From MED-G78 sp964546275 (lineage in GTDB: Bacteria > Pseudomonadota > Gammaproteobacteria > Magnimaribacterales > D2472), in contig CAZJJG010000009.1 in NCBI GenBank assembly GCA_964546275.1, positions 1-49,219 on the forward strand: a stretch of 49,219 nt of DNA, in the 5' to 3' direction. The position numbers and the translations under genes are program-made. Below, piece by piece: positions 1-7,684 of this stretch. Each line of letters starts with the position of its first letter. Position 1 is the first letter of the stretch. The notes below the pieces were generated by a model that saw only the letters and a list, made by a program, of their open reading frames with translations, made no database searches and was not told the origin of the DNA.

Positions 1-575
1 TTTAAAGGATGTCTGTCTGCTGAGGCTTGTTTACGCTCATCAGTTGATAAAATATGTTCTGCTAATTTAGTATCAACAATTGATGGAGCCACGCAATTTA
101 CAGCAACCCTTGGAGCTAATTCAGCCGCTAAGGTAATAGCCAAACCTTCTAATGCAGCTTTAGAAGAAGCAATAGATGAGTGCATTGGCATTCCAGTATT
201 AACAGCCACTGTTGAGAATAAAACAACAGAAGCGCCTTCATTCTTTTTTAAATTAGGTAATACTTTTTTAAGTATATTAAAAGCACCAAAGAAATTAATA
301 TCCATCTCTTCTTTCATCTCATCAAGCGTTAATCTTTGCAGTGATTTTAAATTGATAGAGCCTGGGCAATAGACCAAGCCGTGGATATCTTCAGGCAAAT
401 TATCTAAAGCATCTAAATTATCATTTGGATCTATGTGTATAAAATTATCATACTCACTAGCTAAATCTTCACTTCTTGATGTTGCATAAATAGTATGACC
501 ATCTGCTGTTGCAAGATTAATAATGGCTGCTCCAATAGAAGAGCTAGCACCGATGATGAGTATATTTTTAGACAT
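1..575 (-). CDS. SDR-family oxidoreductase, partial (C-terminus outside window)
   Basis: Reading the minus strand from an ATG at 575 gives an open frame of about 191 codons running off the left edge. It begins MSKNILIIGASSSIGAAI, a Rossmann nucleotide-binding start with the GxxxGxG signature of short-chain dehydrogenases. The segment FSTVAVNTGMPMHSSIASSK aligns with the catalytic Ser-Tyr-xxx-Lys region. The Ser and Lys are present, but the residue four before Lys is Ile, not Tyr. The enzyme may therefore be a divergent SDR or a non-standard reductase. It lies 8 bp downstream of prpD on the same strand, so it is probably the last gene of the prp transcript or close to it. The substrate is unknown. 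Confidence 0.85.
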   Translation of the reverse strand, partial: MSKNILIIGASSSIGAAIINLATADGHTIYATSRSEDLASEYDNFIHIDPNDNLDALDNLPEDIHGLVYCPGSINLKSLQRLTLDEMKEEMDINFFGAFNILKKVLPNLKKNEGASVVLFSTVAVNTGMPMHSSIASSKAALEGLAITLAAELAPRVAVNCVAPSIVDTKLAEHILSTDERKQASADRHPL

Positions 576-583
576 AGTATTTT

Positions 584-2044
584 TTAAAAGTTGTTATTTT
601 CTAGGGTTAGTAGTTCTTGGAAATCAGTCACTGCTGTTGCTTCTAATGCCGCTTGATTAGTGCATAGTGCATAAATCTCATCGCATGTAGCTGCATCATA
701 AGTAATTTTTAAATTGCTCATAAACTTTTGCTCTAAAACAGGAATGCCTTCTTCCCTTCTACGTTTATGCCCAATAGGATATTCAACTTCGATTACATTA
801 GTTGATGATCCGTCATTGAAATGTATTTGAATTTTATTGGCAATAGAGCGTTTATCAGCTTCATGATATTCAGTTGAATATCTTGTATCTTCACTAATAA
901 TCATTTTTTCTCTTAATGCATCTACTCTTGGATCAGCTGCAACATCATCTTCATAATCTTCTGCTATTAAATTACCTTTTAACAATCCAATAGCAACCAT
1001 ATATTGCAAGCAATGATCTCTGTCTGCGGGATTGTTTAGCTCACCAACTTTAGAGATAATTCTAATTGCAGATTCATGTGTTGTAATTTCAATAGATTTA
1101 ATGTCATCGAGTCTGTCTTTAATTTGAGGATGTAAAGTAACAGCTGCCTCTACTGCTGTTTGTGCATGGAATTCAGCTGGAAAACTAATTTTAAATAAAA
1201 CATTTTCCATTACATAGCTTCCAAATGCCTGAGGTAATACTAATTTGTTACCTTTAAAAGCAACATCTTCAAAACCCCAAACTGGAGCAGATAATACCCC
1301 TGGATATCCCATCTCACCTGAAAGAGTAATCATAGCTAAACGCACAGCTCTACTAGTTGCATCTCCAGCAGCCCAGCTTTTTCTAGATCCAGCATTAGGA
1401 GCATGACGATATGTTCTTAAACTTTGTCCATCTACCCAAGCATGACTAACCGCATCCATAATTTGCTGCTTCGTTCCGCCCATTAATTTAGTAACTAAGG
1501 CTGTTGATGCAACTTTAACTAGCACTACATGATCTAGTCCTACTTTATTAAAACTATTTTCTAAAGCTAAAATACCCTGGATCTCATGCGTCATAATCAT
1601 AGACTCAAGTACTGTTCGCATAGTGAGTGGATCTTTACCTGCGGCAATATTTTGTTGAGAAATATAATCAGTGACTGCAAGAATAGCGCCTAGATTATCA
1701 GAAGGATGACCCCACTCAGCAGCAAGCCAAGTATCGTTATAATCTAGCCATCTAATAGTACAACCAATATCAAAAGCGCCTTTAATAGGATCTAATTTAA
1801 AATTAGTTCCAGGAACTCTCACGCCAAATGGCACTGAAGTGCCTTCAACTACTGGGCCTAACATTTTAGTACAAGCGGGAAATTTTAAGGCTAATAAGCC
1901 ACAACCAATAGTATCTATTAAACAGTTTCTTGCAGTATCTAAAGCAAGATCAGATTCTATTTGAAAATGAGTAACGTAATCAGCGATTTCTGTTATGACA
2001 GAGTCATAATCAGGTCTGATATTAAGATCAACATTAGAAGACAT
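584..2044 (-). CDS. prpD: 2-methylcitrate dehydratase (MmgE/PrpD family)
   Basis: The 486-residue protein matches the length of PrpD (about 483 in E. coli) and carries family blocks such as DTIGCGLLAL near the N-terminus, LDYNDTW around residue 100, NAGSRKSWAAGDA near 220 and KISFPAEFHAQTA near 290. PrpD dehydrates 2-methylcitrate to 2-methyl-cis-aconitate in the cytoplasmic methylcitrate cycle. The gene starts 3 bp after the prpC stop codon, with prpB before that, so the substrate assignment rests on both family and operon. No aconitase-type AcnD/PrpF pair is seen here, which fits use of the PrpD route. Confidence 0.93.
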   Translation of the reverse strand: MSSNVDLNIRPDYDSVITEIADYVTHFQIESDLALDTARNCLIDTIGCGLLALKFPACTKMLGPVVEGTSVPFGVRVPGTNFKLDPIKGAFDIGCTIRWLDYNDTWLAAEWGHPSDNLGAILAVTDYISQQNIAAGKDPLTMRTVLESMIMTHEIQGILALENSFNKVGLDHVVLVKVASTALVTKLMGGTKQQIMDAVSHAWVDGQSLRTYRHAPNAGSRKSWAAGDATSRAVRLAMITLSGEMGYPGVLSAPVWGFEDVAFKGNKLVLPQAFGSYVMENVLFKISFPAEFHAQTAVEAAVTLHPQIKDRLDDIKSIEITTHESAIRIISKVGELNNPADRDHCLQYMVAIGLLKGNLIAEDYEDDVAADPRVDALREKMIISEDTRYSTEYHEADKRSIANKIQIHFNDGSSTNVIEVEYPIGHKRRREEGIPVLEQKFMSNLKITYDAATCDEIYALCTNQAALEATAVTDFQELLTLENNNF

Positions 2045-2047
2045 AAC

Positions 2048-3169
2048 TTACGACCTATCTTCTATATCAATCCATTCAGAGCTTTCAACTCCAATATAAT
2101 CTGCGCTTGGTCTAATAATTCTATTATTAGCTCTTTGCTCCATACAGTGAGCTGTCCAGCCTGAAACTCGTGACATTACAAAAATAGGTGTAAAGAGTTT
2201 AGTAGGAATGCCCATATAAAAATATGCAGGTGCGTGGAAAAAGTCGGCGTTAGCAAACATTTTCTTTTCATCAGCCATAACTTTTTCAACTTCTTCTGCT
2301 ACTTGATATAAATCATCATTGTCATGCAATAAAGAAAGCTCTTTAGCAAACTCTTTAATAACTGCATTTCGAGGATCACGAATAGAGTAAACAGCATGAC
2401 CAAAGCCCATAATCTTTTCTTTATTAGCAAGCATAGCTAAGATTTTTTCTTTTGCTTCATCTCTGCTAGTCCAATTTTCAATAAGCTCCATAGCTTTTTC
2501 ATTAGCGCCGCCATGTAATGGTCCTCTTAAAGAACCTATAGCTGCAACAACACATGAATGAATATCAGACATAGTTGAAGCACATACTCTACCGGTAAAT
2601 GTTGAAGCATTAAATTCATGCTCAGCATAGAGAACTAATGACACATCCATAACTTTTCTGTGTAATTCTGAAGGAGTTTTACCGTGAAGAATATGCAAGA
2701 AATGTCCTGCCATAGAGTCTTCATCATTTACTAAATCAATATCTTGTCCATCGTGAGTAAACTTATACCAGTAAGTAACAATCGAAGGCATGGTTGCGAT
2801 CATTCTATTAATTGCATTGAGTTGATTTTCAAAATCACCTTCTGGTTCTAAATTACCAAGCATAGAGGTACCTGTTCTCATAACATCCATAGGATGGGCT
2901 GCTGCTGGAATTTTTTGTAATACTTCTTTTAATGCTTGAGGTAAATCTCTTTGTGACTTGAGTAAAGCTTTATAAGCATCAAGTTCAGTTTGATTTGGTA
3001 GTTTGTCATAGAGCAACAAATAGGCTACTTCTTCAAAAGTTGCTTTATCCGCTAAGGTCTCTATTTTATGACCTCTATAGGCTAGTCCTTCTATTTGTCC
3101 AACAGTTGAAAGCGATGTTTCGCCTGCTACTTGTCCTCTGAGACCTGCGCCTTCTAGTTTTTTAACCAT
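2048..3169 (-). CDS. prpC: 2-methylcitrate synthase (citrate synthase family)
   Basis: A 373-residue citrate synthase-family enzyme, the short form typical of PrpC. Conserved blocks include LRGPLHGGANEKAME (catalytic His region, about residue 217), GFGHAVYSIRDPR (second catalytic His, about 255), the Asp of NADFFHAPAYFYMGIP, and SGWTAH near the C-terminus. It condenses propionyl-CoA with oxaloacetate. A GGGGAAAAAT stretch just before the ATG can serve as ribosome binding site, and the start overlaps the prpB stop by one base (TAATG). Citrate synthase proper is the alternative, but prpB and prpD on either side make PrpC much more likely. Confidence 0.93.
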   Translation of the reverse strand: MVKKLEGAGLRGQVAGETSLSTVGQIEGLAYRGHKIETLADKATFEEVAYLLLYDKLPNQTELDAYKALLKSQRDLPQALKEVLQKIPAAAHPMDVMRTGTSMLGNLEPEGDFENQLNAINRMIATMPSIVTYWYKFTHDGQDIDLVNDEDSMAGHFLHILHGKTPSELHRKVMDVSLVLYAEHEFNASTFTGRVCASTMSDIHSCVVAAIGSLRGPLHGGANEKAMELIENWTSRDEAKEKILAMLANKEKIMGFGHAVYSIRDPRNAVIKEFAKELSLLHDNDDLYQVAEEVEKVMADEKKMFANADFFHAPAYFYMGIPTKLFTPIFVMSRVSGWTAHCMEQRANNRIIRPSADYIGVESSEWIDIEDRS

Positions 3170-4047
3170 TATTTTTCCCCTTCTTCAGAAAATAATTTAT
3201 CTAATTTTTGTTCGAACTCGTGATAATTTAGACGCTCGTATAATTCTTCGCGTGTTTGCATTATATCTAAAACATTTGTTTGAGTCCCTTCTTTTAGAAG
3301 AGTTTCATAGACTTTTTCTGCAGCAAGACTCATAGCTCTAAAAGCAGATAGTGGATATAAACTCATATCAACTCCTACTCCAGCTAATTCTTCATTAGTA
3401 AACAAAGGCGTCTTACCAAACTCGGTGATATTTGCGAGTAAAGGTGCATCTATTTGATTTTTAAATGTCTTATAGTCTTCTAAATCAGTAACAGCTTCTA
3501 AAAATATTCCATCGGCACCAGCTTCAAGATATAAAGATGATCTATCAATAGCAGCTTGCATTCCCTCTGAAGCAAATGCATCAGTTCTGGCCATAATAAA
3601 AAATGATTCATCATCCCTTGCATCAACTGATGCTTTAATTCGATCCGCCATTTCATTTGCACTAACTAGACTTTTATTTGGTCTATGTCCGCAGCGTTTT
3701 TGAGAAACTTGATCTTCCATATGCACAGCTGCAACATTAGCTTTAATCATTTCTTTAGTAGTGCGAGCAATATTAAAAGCACCGCCCCATCCGGTATCAA
3801 TATCAACAAGTAAAGGGAGTGAGCTAGCTGCTGTAATTCTTTTTGCATCAATTAGGACATCATCCATTGTTGTTATTCCAAGATCTGGAATTCCATATGA
3901 TGCAGCGGCAACTCCGCCTCCTGATAAATAGATTGCTTTATGATTTTGTCTTTCAGCAAGCATTGCTGAATAGGCATTTATAGCGCCCACAATCATAAGA
4001 GGATGATTATCCTTAATTGCTTGTCTAAATTTATTTCCTGGTGTCAT
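3169..4047 (-). CDS. prpB: 2-methylisocitrate lyase
   Basis: PrpB cleaves 2-methylisocitrate to pyruvate and succinate. The protein aligns along its whole length with E. coli PrpB: SPGKAFR-like start (MTPGNKFRQ), IYLSGGGVAA, DIDTGWGG, HMEDQVSQKRCGHRPNK with the catalytic Cys, IMARTDA and YPLSAFRAMS. I place the start at the ATG at 4047 (292 residues; E. coli has 296). An in-frame GTG at 4074 would add nine residues that match nothing in the family and would sit upstream of the likely -10 box. No Shine-Dalgarno sequence precedes either start, so the message may be leaderless or nearly so. It is the first gene of prpB-prpC-prpD. Confidence 0.92.
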   Translation of the reverse strand: MTPGNKFRQAIKDNHPLMIVGAINAYSAMLAERQNHKAIYLSGGGVAAASYGIPDLGITTMDDVLIDAKRITAASSLPLLVDIDTGWGGAFNIARTTKEMIKANVAAVHMEDQVSQKRCGHRPNKSLVSANEMADRIKASVDARDDESFFIMARTDAFASEGMQAAIDRSSLYLEAGADGIFLEAVTDLEDYKTFKNQIDAPLLANITEFGKTPLFTNEELAGVGVDMSLYPLSAFRAMSLAAEKVYETLLKEGTQTNVLDIMQTREELYERLNYHEFEQKLDKLFSEEGEK

Positions 4048-4060
4048 AAAAAGTGAGGCT

Positions 4061-4090
4061 ATTGTACAAGACACAAAGGGTGTTTCCCAA
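4061..4090 (-). promoter_or_regulatory. Candidate sigma-70 promoter of the prpBCD operon
   Basis: On the minus strand, TTGGGA (4090-4085) and TACAAT (4066-4061) are separated by 18 bp. Transcription would begin near 4054, about 7 bases before the prpB ATG at 4047. This fits the absence of a ribosome binding site. The match is by eye only. Confidence 0.4.
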
Positions 4091-4098
4091 ATTAGGAA

Positions 4099-4761
4099 TT
4101 ATGAATAAAACTTTACACCTCTGATAATTCTGTCTTTATTATTTTTCATTCGCCATTTATTAGTATCTCTGAGACTATAAACACATCCACAATATTCTTG
4201 TTGATAAAAATTTTCCTGCTTTGATATTTCAATCATACGTGAGGAGCCGCCTTGCTTTCTCCAGTTAAAATCCCAATAAGTTAGTTCATCATATCGAGCA
4301 GCTGCCTTATCACCAGATGTATTAATTTGATCCATATCTTTCCATCTAGAAATTCCCAAAGTGGTAGCATAAACATTGAAGTCATTTTCATGAGCGTATA
4401 GAGCTGATCTTTCAAACCTCATGTCAAAACACTCAGTACATCTTTTGCCTCTTTCAGGCTCATCTTCAAGACCTTTTATTCTCTCAAACCAATTATCCTT
4501 ATCATAATCAGCATCAATAAATTCAAACCCTAACTTGTCACAGAACCTTTTATTTTCATCTTTTCTAATTTCATATTCAGCAATTGGATGAATGTTTGGA
4601 TTATAAAAGTAAACGGTTGTTTTAATATCTGATGCTGCTACAGCTTCCATGACTTCACCTGCACAGGGAGCGCAGCAACTATGCAAAAGCAGACTATCGT
4701 TATCTCCGGGCAAATCTAATTGCGGCCTTTCATAATTCTTTAATTTTAAATGCTCACTCAT
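4099..4761 (-). CDS. queH: Epoxyqueuosine reductase QueH
   Basis: A 220-residue QueH-family protein (formerly DUF208). It reduces epoxyqueuosine to queuosine in the anticodon loop of tRNAs with GUN anticodons. The diagnostic cysteines are all visible: the adjacent pair C29-C30 plus C33 (SCCAPC), C108 and C111 (KRCTECFDMR), and C191 and C193 (YCGC), as expected for the iron-sulfur/metal cluster enzyme. It is unrelated in sequence to the cobalamin-dependent QueG that many gammaproteobacteria use. The start overlaps the thrH stop as ATGA, so the two are translationally coupled. Confidence 0.92.
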   Translation of the reverse strand: MSEHLKLKNYERPQLDLPGDNDSLLLHSCCAPCAGEVMEAVAASDIKTTVYFYNPNIHPIAEYEIRKDENKRFCDKLGFEFIDADYDKDNWFERIKGLEDEPERGKRCTECFDMRFERSALYAHENDFNVYATTLGISRWKDMDQINTSGDKAAARYDELTYWDFNWRKQGGSSRMIEISKQENFYQQEYCGCVYSLRDTNKWRMKNNKDRIIRGVKFYS

Positions 4762-5369
4762 GATACAAAAACAGAATGCTCCTTAAATGCTTCTTCTAGA
4801 TCATTATAGTTATCAAATGCGAGAATATCAGGATGAGACTCAGAAATTTTTTCTGGTGCATTTATAAAAAAACCTTTTTCTGCTACTTCAAACATCTGAA
4901 TATCATTATAAGAATCTCCGGCGGCAAGACACCTATATCCCATTGCTTGAAATCCTAAAATCGCTTGTTTCTTGGCGGTTTCATGCCTTAATTTATATCC
5001 AGTGATGCTTCCATCATCTGCAACGGATAAGTTGTGACACAGTAATAATGGATAACCTAATTTTTCCATTAATGGGCTAGCAATCTCATGAAAAGTGTCT
5101 GAAAGAATAACTACCTGAAAATTTTGCCTAATTCTATTTAGGAAATCTAAAGCTCCTGGAAGAAGCTCTAATTGTGCTGCAGCGCTTTGAATGTCACTAA
5201 GCTTTAAATCATGCTCTTGCATTAAATTTAAACGAAAATCCATAAGCTCGCTATAACTTGGAATATCTCGAGTTGTTTTATTGAAGTCTTCGATGCCGGT
5301 ATTGCGAGCAACCTGCTCCCATATCTCAGGAGTAAGAGTGCCTTCCATATCAAAACAAATAATTTCCAT
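4758..5369 (-). CDS. thrH: ThrH-type HAD phosphatase (phosphoserine/homoserine phosphotransferase)
   Basis: A 203-residue HAD-superfamily enzyme that follows Pseudomonas ThrH nearly end to end: MEIICFDMEGTLTPEIW, TTRDIPSYSELM, FQVVILSDTFHEI, LLCHNL and AAGDSYND. The nucleophile is Asp7. The usual second Asp of DxD is Glu (DMEGT), which is the ThrH pattern rather than SerB. ThrH dephosphorylates phosphoserine and can move phosphate to homoserine, linking it to serine and threonine synthesis. It lies 2 bp after the nucleotidase gene and overlaps queH by 4 bp, so the three probably form one transcript. Confidence 0.88.
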   Translation of the reverse strand: MEIICFDMEGTLTPEIWEQVARNTGIEDFNKTTRDIPSYSELMDFRLNLMQEHDLKLSDIQSAAAQLELLPGALDFLNRIRQNFQVVILSDTFHEIASPLMEKLGYPLLLCHNLSVADDGSITGYKLRHETAKKQAILGFQAMGYRCLAAGDSYNDIQMFEVAEKGFFINAPEKISESHPDILAFDNYNDLEEAFKEHSVFVS

Positions 5370-5371
5370 AA

Positions 5372-6274
5372 TTACTCTTTATTATTTTTAATTCCATAAG
5401 GCACATGGCCTGATGCGGTGCCTTTAGATGCTTCTATTATATTTGCTTCTTGGTCATCAAAAAATATATCAGCTTGAAAAGATTTTAAAAAATCTTGCTT
5501 TGACATGCCGCCAAGGAATAATGACTCATCAATTCTAACTCCCCATTCACGCAGGGTTTTAATAACCCTTTTATCAGACGGAGCTGATCTTGCTGTAACT
5601 AAAGCAGTCCTAATGGGACATTCATTAATTTTAAATTCGCTTTGGAGCTTGTTCAGCTCAATAATAAAATTTTTAAATGGTCCGGCTTTTAAAATACTAG
5701 TAGCTTTCTTTTCATTATCAATAAAGGCTTCTAATCCTTCATTATGAAAAATTTGTTCAGATTCATCTGAAAAAATAACAGCATCTCCATCAAAAGCTAT
5801 TCTTAAAAGATCATCATCATTGGTTGCTGTTGCAGAGTTCTTCTTAGAAATAATCGTAGCAGCTGCAACTTCGCTTTCAATAGCCATTTTTACATCTTCA
5901 ATACTGCTGGATAAAAATAAATGTACTCCAAAATCTTTTACATATTTATGCGGGCTTTCTCCACCACAAAAAGCTGCTCTACTAATATTAAGATTATGAG
6001 CTTCTATTGAATTTCTAATACGTAAGCCAGTGTCCGAAGTATTTCTTGAAAGCAAAATTACTTCTATACGATCGTTCCCTGGATAAAATGAATTGATGTT
6101 TAATATTTTTTGAACAAGCGGGAATGCTTCACCTGGCTCCAAAGTTTTATCCTCGTTATCAATCTGATATTTTTGATAAGCTTCTAAGCCTTTTTCAAGA
6201 TAAATCTCATGACTGTCATCAAGGTTAAATAATGCTCTTGAGGATATTCCTATAATTAGCTTTGACTCGTCCAT
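5372..6274 (-). CDS. 5'-nucleotidase, cytosolic NT5C1 type
   Basis: The 300-residue protein resembles the cytosolic 5'-nucleotidase I family (Pfam 5-nucleotidase, PF06189), known in animals as NT5C1A/B and present in many marine and enteric bacteria. Recognisable pieces are LIIGISSRALFNL at the N-terminus, VILLSRNTSDTGLRI (about residue 70), RAAFCGGESPHKY (about 100), IAFDGDAVIFSDESE (about 158) and RTALVTARSAPSDKRVIKTL (about 222). It should hydrolyse nucleoside monophosphates. It is the first gene of the nucleotidase-thrH-queH unit and is divergent from lexA, with 72 bp between them that hold the SOS box. A LexA effect on this gene is possible but unshown. Confidence 0.82.
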   Translation of the reverse strand: MDESKLIIGISSRALFNLDDSHEIYLEKGLEAYQKYQIDNEDKTLEPGEAFPLVQKILNINSFYPGNDRIEVILLSRNTSDTGLRIRNSIEAHNLNISRAAFCGGESPHKYVKDFGVHLFLSSSIEDVKMAIESEVAAATIISKKNSATATNDDDLLRIAFDGDAVIFSDESEQIFHNEGLEAFIDNEKKATSILKAGPFKNFIIELNKLQSEFKINECPIRTALVTARSAPSDKRVIKTLREWGVRIDESLFLGGMSKQDFLKSFQADIFFDDQEANIIEASKGTASGHVPYGIKNNKE

Positions 6275-6285
6275 TTAAATAATTC

Positions 6286-6315
6286 TTGCCATATAAGTGT
6301 TTTAAGTAATATACT
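6286..6315 (+). promoter_or_regulatory. lexA promoter
   Basis: TTGCCA (6286-6291) and TATACT (6310-6315) are separated by 18 bp. The -10 box overlaps the first bases of the SOS box, the usual arrangement for LexA autorepression. No Shine-Dalgarno sequence lies before the ATG at 6347. Confidence 0.6.
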
Positions 6316-6331
6316 GTATAAATATTCAGTA
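6312..6331 (+). promoter_or_regulatory. SOS box (LexA operator)
   Basis: The 20-bp site has the form TACTGT-N8-TCAGTA. The gammaproteobacterial consensus is CTGT-N8-ACAG; only one core base differs (TCAG). It overlaps the lexA -10 hexamer and sits between lexA and the divergent nucleotidase gene, so LexA bound here could repress both. Confidence 0.85.
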
Positions 6332-6346
6332 CTATTTAATAATATT

Positions 6347-6961
6347 ATGAAAGAAATAACAATCCAACAAAATAAAGTACTTGATTGTATTCAAGATTAC
6401 CTTAATAAGACAGGATTTCCACCTACTAGAGCTAATATTTGCACTGAATTAGGGTTTAAATCGCCTAACTCAGCAGAAACTCATCTTAGAGCTTTGGAAA
6501 AAAAGGGTTTTATAAATATAGAAAGTGGAACATCTCGAGGAATTTCCTTAGTAAATCCTAAAGAGCAAGAAGAAGATGCAGGGTTTCCTATTATAGGTCT
6601 TGTTGCAGCAGGCTCTCCTACATTAGCAGCAGAAAATATTGAGAAGACTGTTCATTGTCCACAAAACTTCTTTGGAAATAATTTTGATTACTTTTTAAGA
6701 GTTAAAGGCTTAAGTATGAAAGATGCTGGAATTATGGAAGATGATCTAATTGCTGTTCAAAAGACACAAGATATTAAAAATGGTGACATTGTTATTGCTA
6801 GAATCGATGATGAAGTTACTGTTAAATATTTTGAAAGGAAATCTCCAGAAGTTGTCCATTTAAAGCCTGCTAATGAAGACTTTAATGATATTGAAATTGA
6901 TCTTAGAGAAACAGAGATTTTTATAGAAGGAAAGAGTGTTGGTCTTATAAGAGAGAACTAA
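6347..6961 (+). CDS. lexA: LexA repressor
   Basis: A 204-residue SOS repressor and self-cleaving protease. The N-terminal winged helix (residues 1-65) has TRANICTELGFKSPNSAETH, close to the E. coli recognition helix, which fits an E. coli-type SOS box upstream. The self-cleavage bond is A88-G89 (GLVAAGSP), the catalytic serine is S123 (GLSMKDAGI) and the lysine is K160 (DEVTVKYF). On RecA activation LexA cleaves itself and DNA-damage genes are induced. Its last four bases interlock with the stop codon of the convergent gene at 6958. The cell-division inhibitor sulA, which follows lexA in pseudomonads, is absent here. Confidence 0.97.
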   Translation: MKEITIQQNKVLDCIQDYLNKTGFPPTRANICTELGFKSPNSAETHLRALEKKGFINIESGTSRGISLVNPKEQEEDAGFPIIGLVAAGSPTLAAENIEKTVHCPQNFFGNNFDYFLRVKGLSMKDAGIMEDDLIAVQKTQDIKNGDIVIARIDDEVTVKYFERKSPEVVHLKPANEDFNDIEIDLRETEIFIEGKSVGLIREN

Positions 6962-7215
6962 TGCAGGATGACAGGTTTTTTTATAGAGTTTCCTTTTTGG
7001 GATTCTAGAAATTCATCAAAGTCAGTAACATTTCCACTCACACTTTCAATACCAGCTCTTATCATTTCTTTCGCTACATTCAGTTCTTGCCCTTGAAGGA
7101 AATCCTTAGATTCACCTGAAAATTCTATTTTTACAATAGGGTTATCGTGATCATCCGATCTTCTAAGAACAACAGTTCCATCGGGTAATTGAGCAAGTTC
7201 TAGGTAATTTGACAT
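6958..7215 (-). CDS. Small conserved protein of the lexA-topA neighbourhood
   Basis: An 85-residue acidic protein of unknown function. There is no signal peptide or membrane segment. The N-terminal half (LAQLPDGTVVLRRSDDHDNPIVKIEFS) looks like a short beta-rich unit and the middle (NVAKEMIRAGIESVSG) like a helix. A strong ribosome binding site (TAAGGAG, 6 bases before the ATG) supports expression. It lies between the convergent lexA and the downstream end of the topA operon, a position occupied in pseudomonads by an unnamed small gene that I believe is homologous. That is recollection of synteny, not a computed match. Confidence 0.75.
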   Translation of the reverse strand: MSNYLELAQLPDGTVVLRRSDDHDNPIVKIEFSGESKDFLQGQELNVAKEMIRAGIESVSGNVTDFDEFLESQKGNSIKKPVILH

Positions 7216-7237
7216 GTATTCTCCTTATTAAAATAGC

Positions 7238-7684
7238 TTAACATTCATCAAGAGTTTTGCGAAGCAAGTCTATCCATCTATATGAACTATCTAGTAACAG
7301 ATTTAATTTTTTCAAGTCAATAGAGGCATCTGTTGATATTAAATTTTCATCTATTGGGGATATGAGGGTATTTTGATATGCACCAATTAGATATATGACT
7401 CCCCCACCTTCTATTTCAGGGAGTATTAAATTTCTAATTGTGTCGATTTCAGAAAGCTTCTTCCATTTTTCTGCGCAAGAATATATTTGTATTGAAGTGG
7501 TTTGTAGGGACTTAGTTTTTTCAAAAATTTCATCTGCAAAATAAGAAAGGCTTTTCTCTAATGAAATTAAGAAAAGATAATCTGCATTATTTACAGGATC
7601 TTTATCTAATAGGTTTTTAGCAATATCTTGATATAAATTAGCAAGTTCGGTTGAATTAGCTATTTCTTTAATTGCTCTCTCCAT
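7238..7684 (-). CDS. Hypothetical protein next to topA (possible DUF6586-like)
   Basis: A 148-residue, predominantly helical, soluble protein without recognisable catalytic motifs. Its start overlaps the 3' end of topA by 25 bp, so it is probably translated from the topA message. In pseudomonads a DUF6586 protein of similar length occupies the same place beside topA, and I suspect this is its counterpart on position and size only. No function can be assigned from the residues seen. Confidence 0.72.
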   Translation of the reverse strand: MERAIKEIANSTELANLYQDIAKNLLDKDPVNNADYLFLISLEKSLSYFADEIFEKTKSLQTTSIQIYSCAEKWKKLSEIDTIRNLILPEIEGGGVIYLIGAYQNTLISPIDENLISTDASIDLKKLNLLLDSSYRWIDLLRKTLDEC

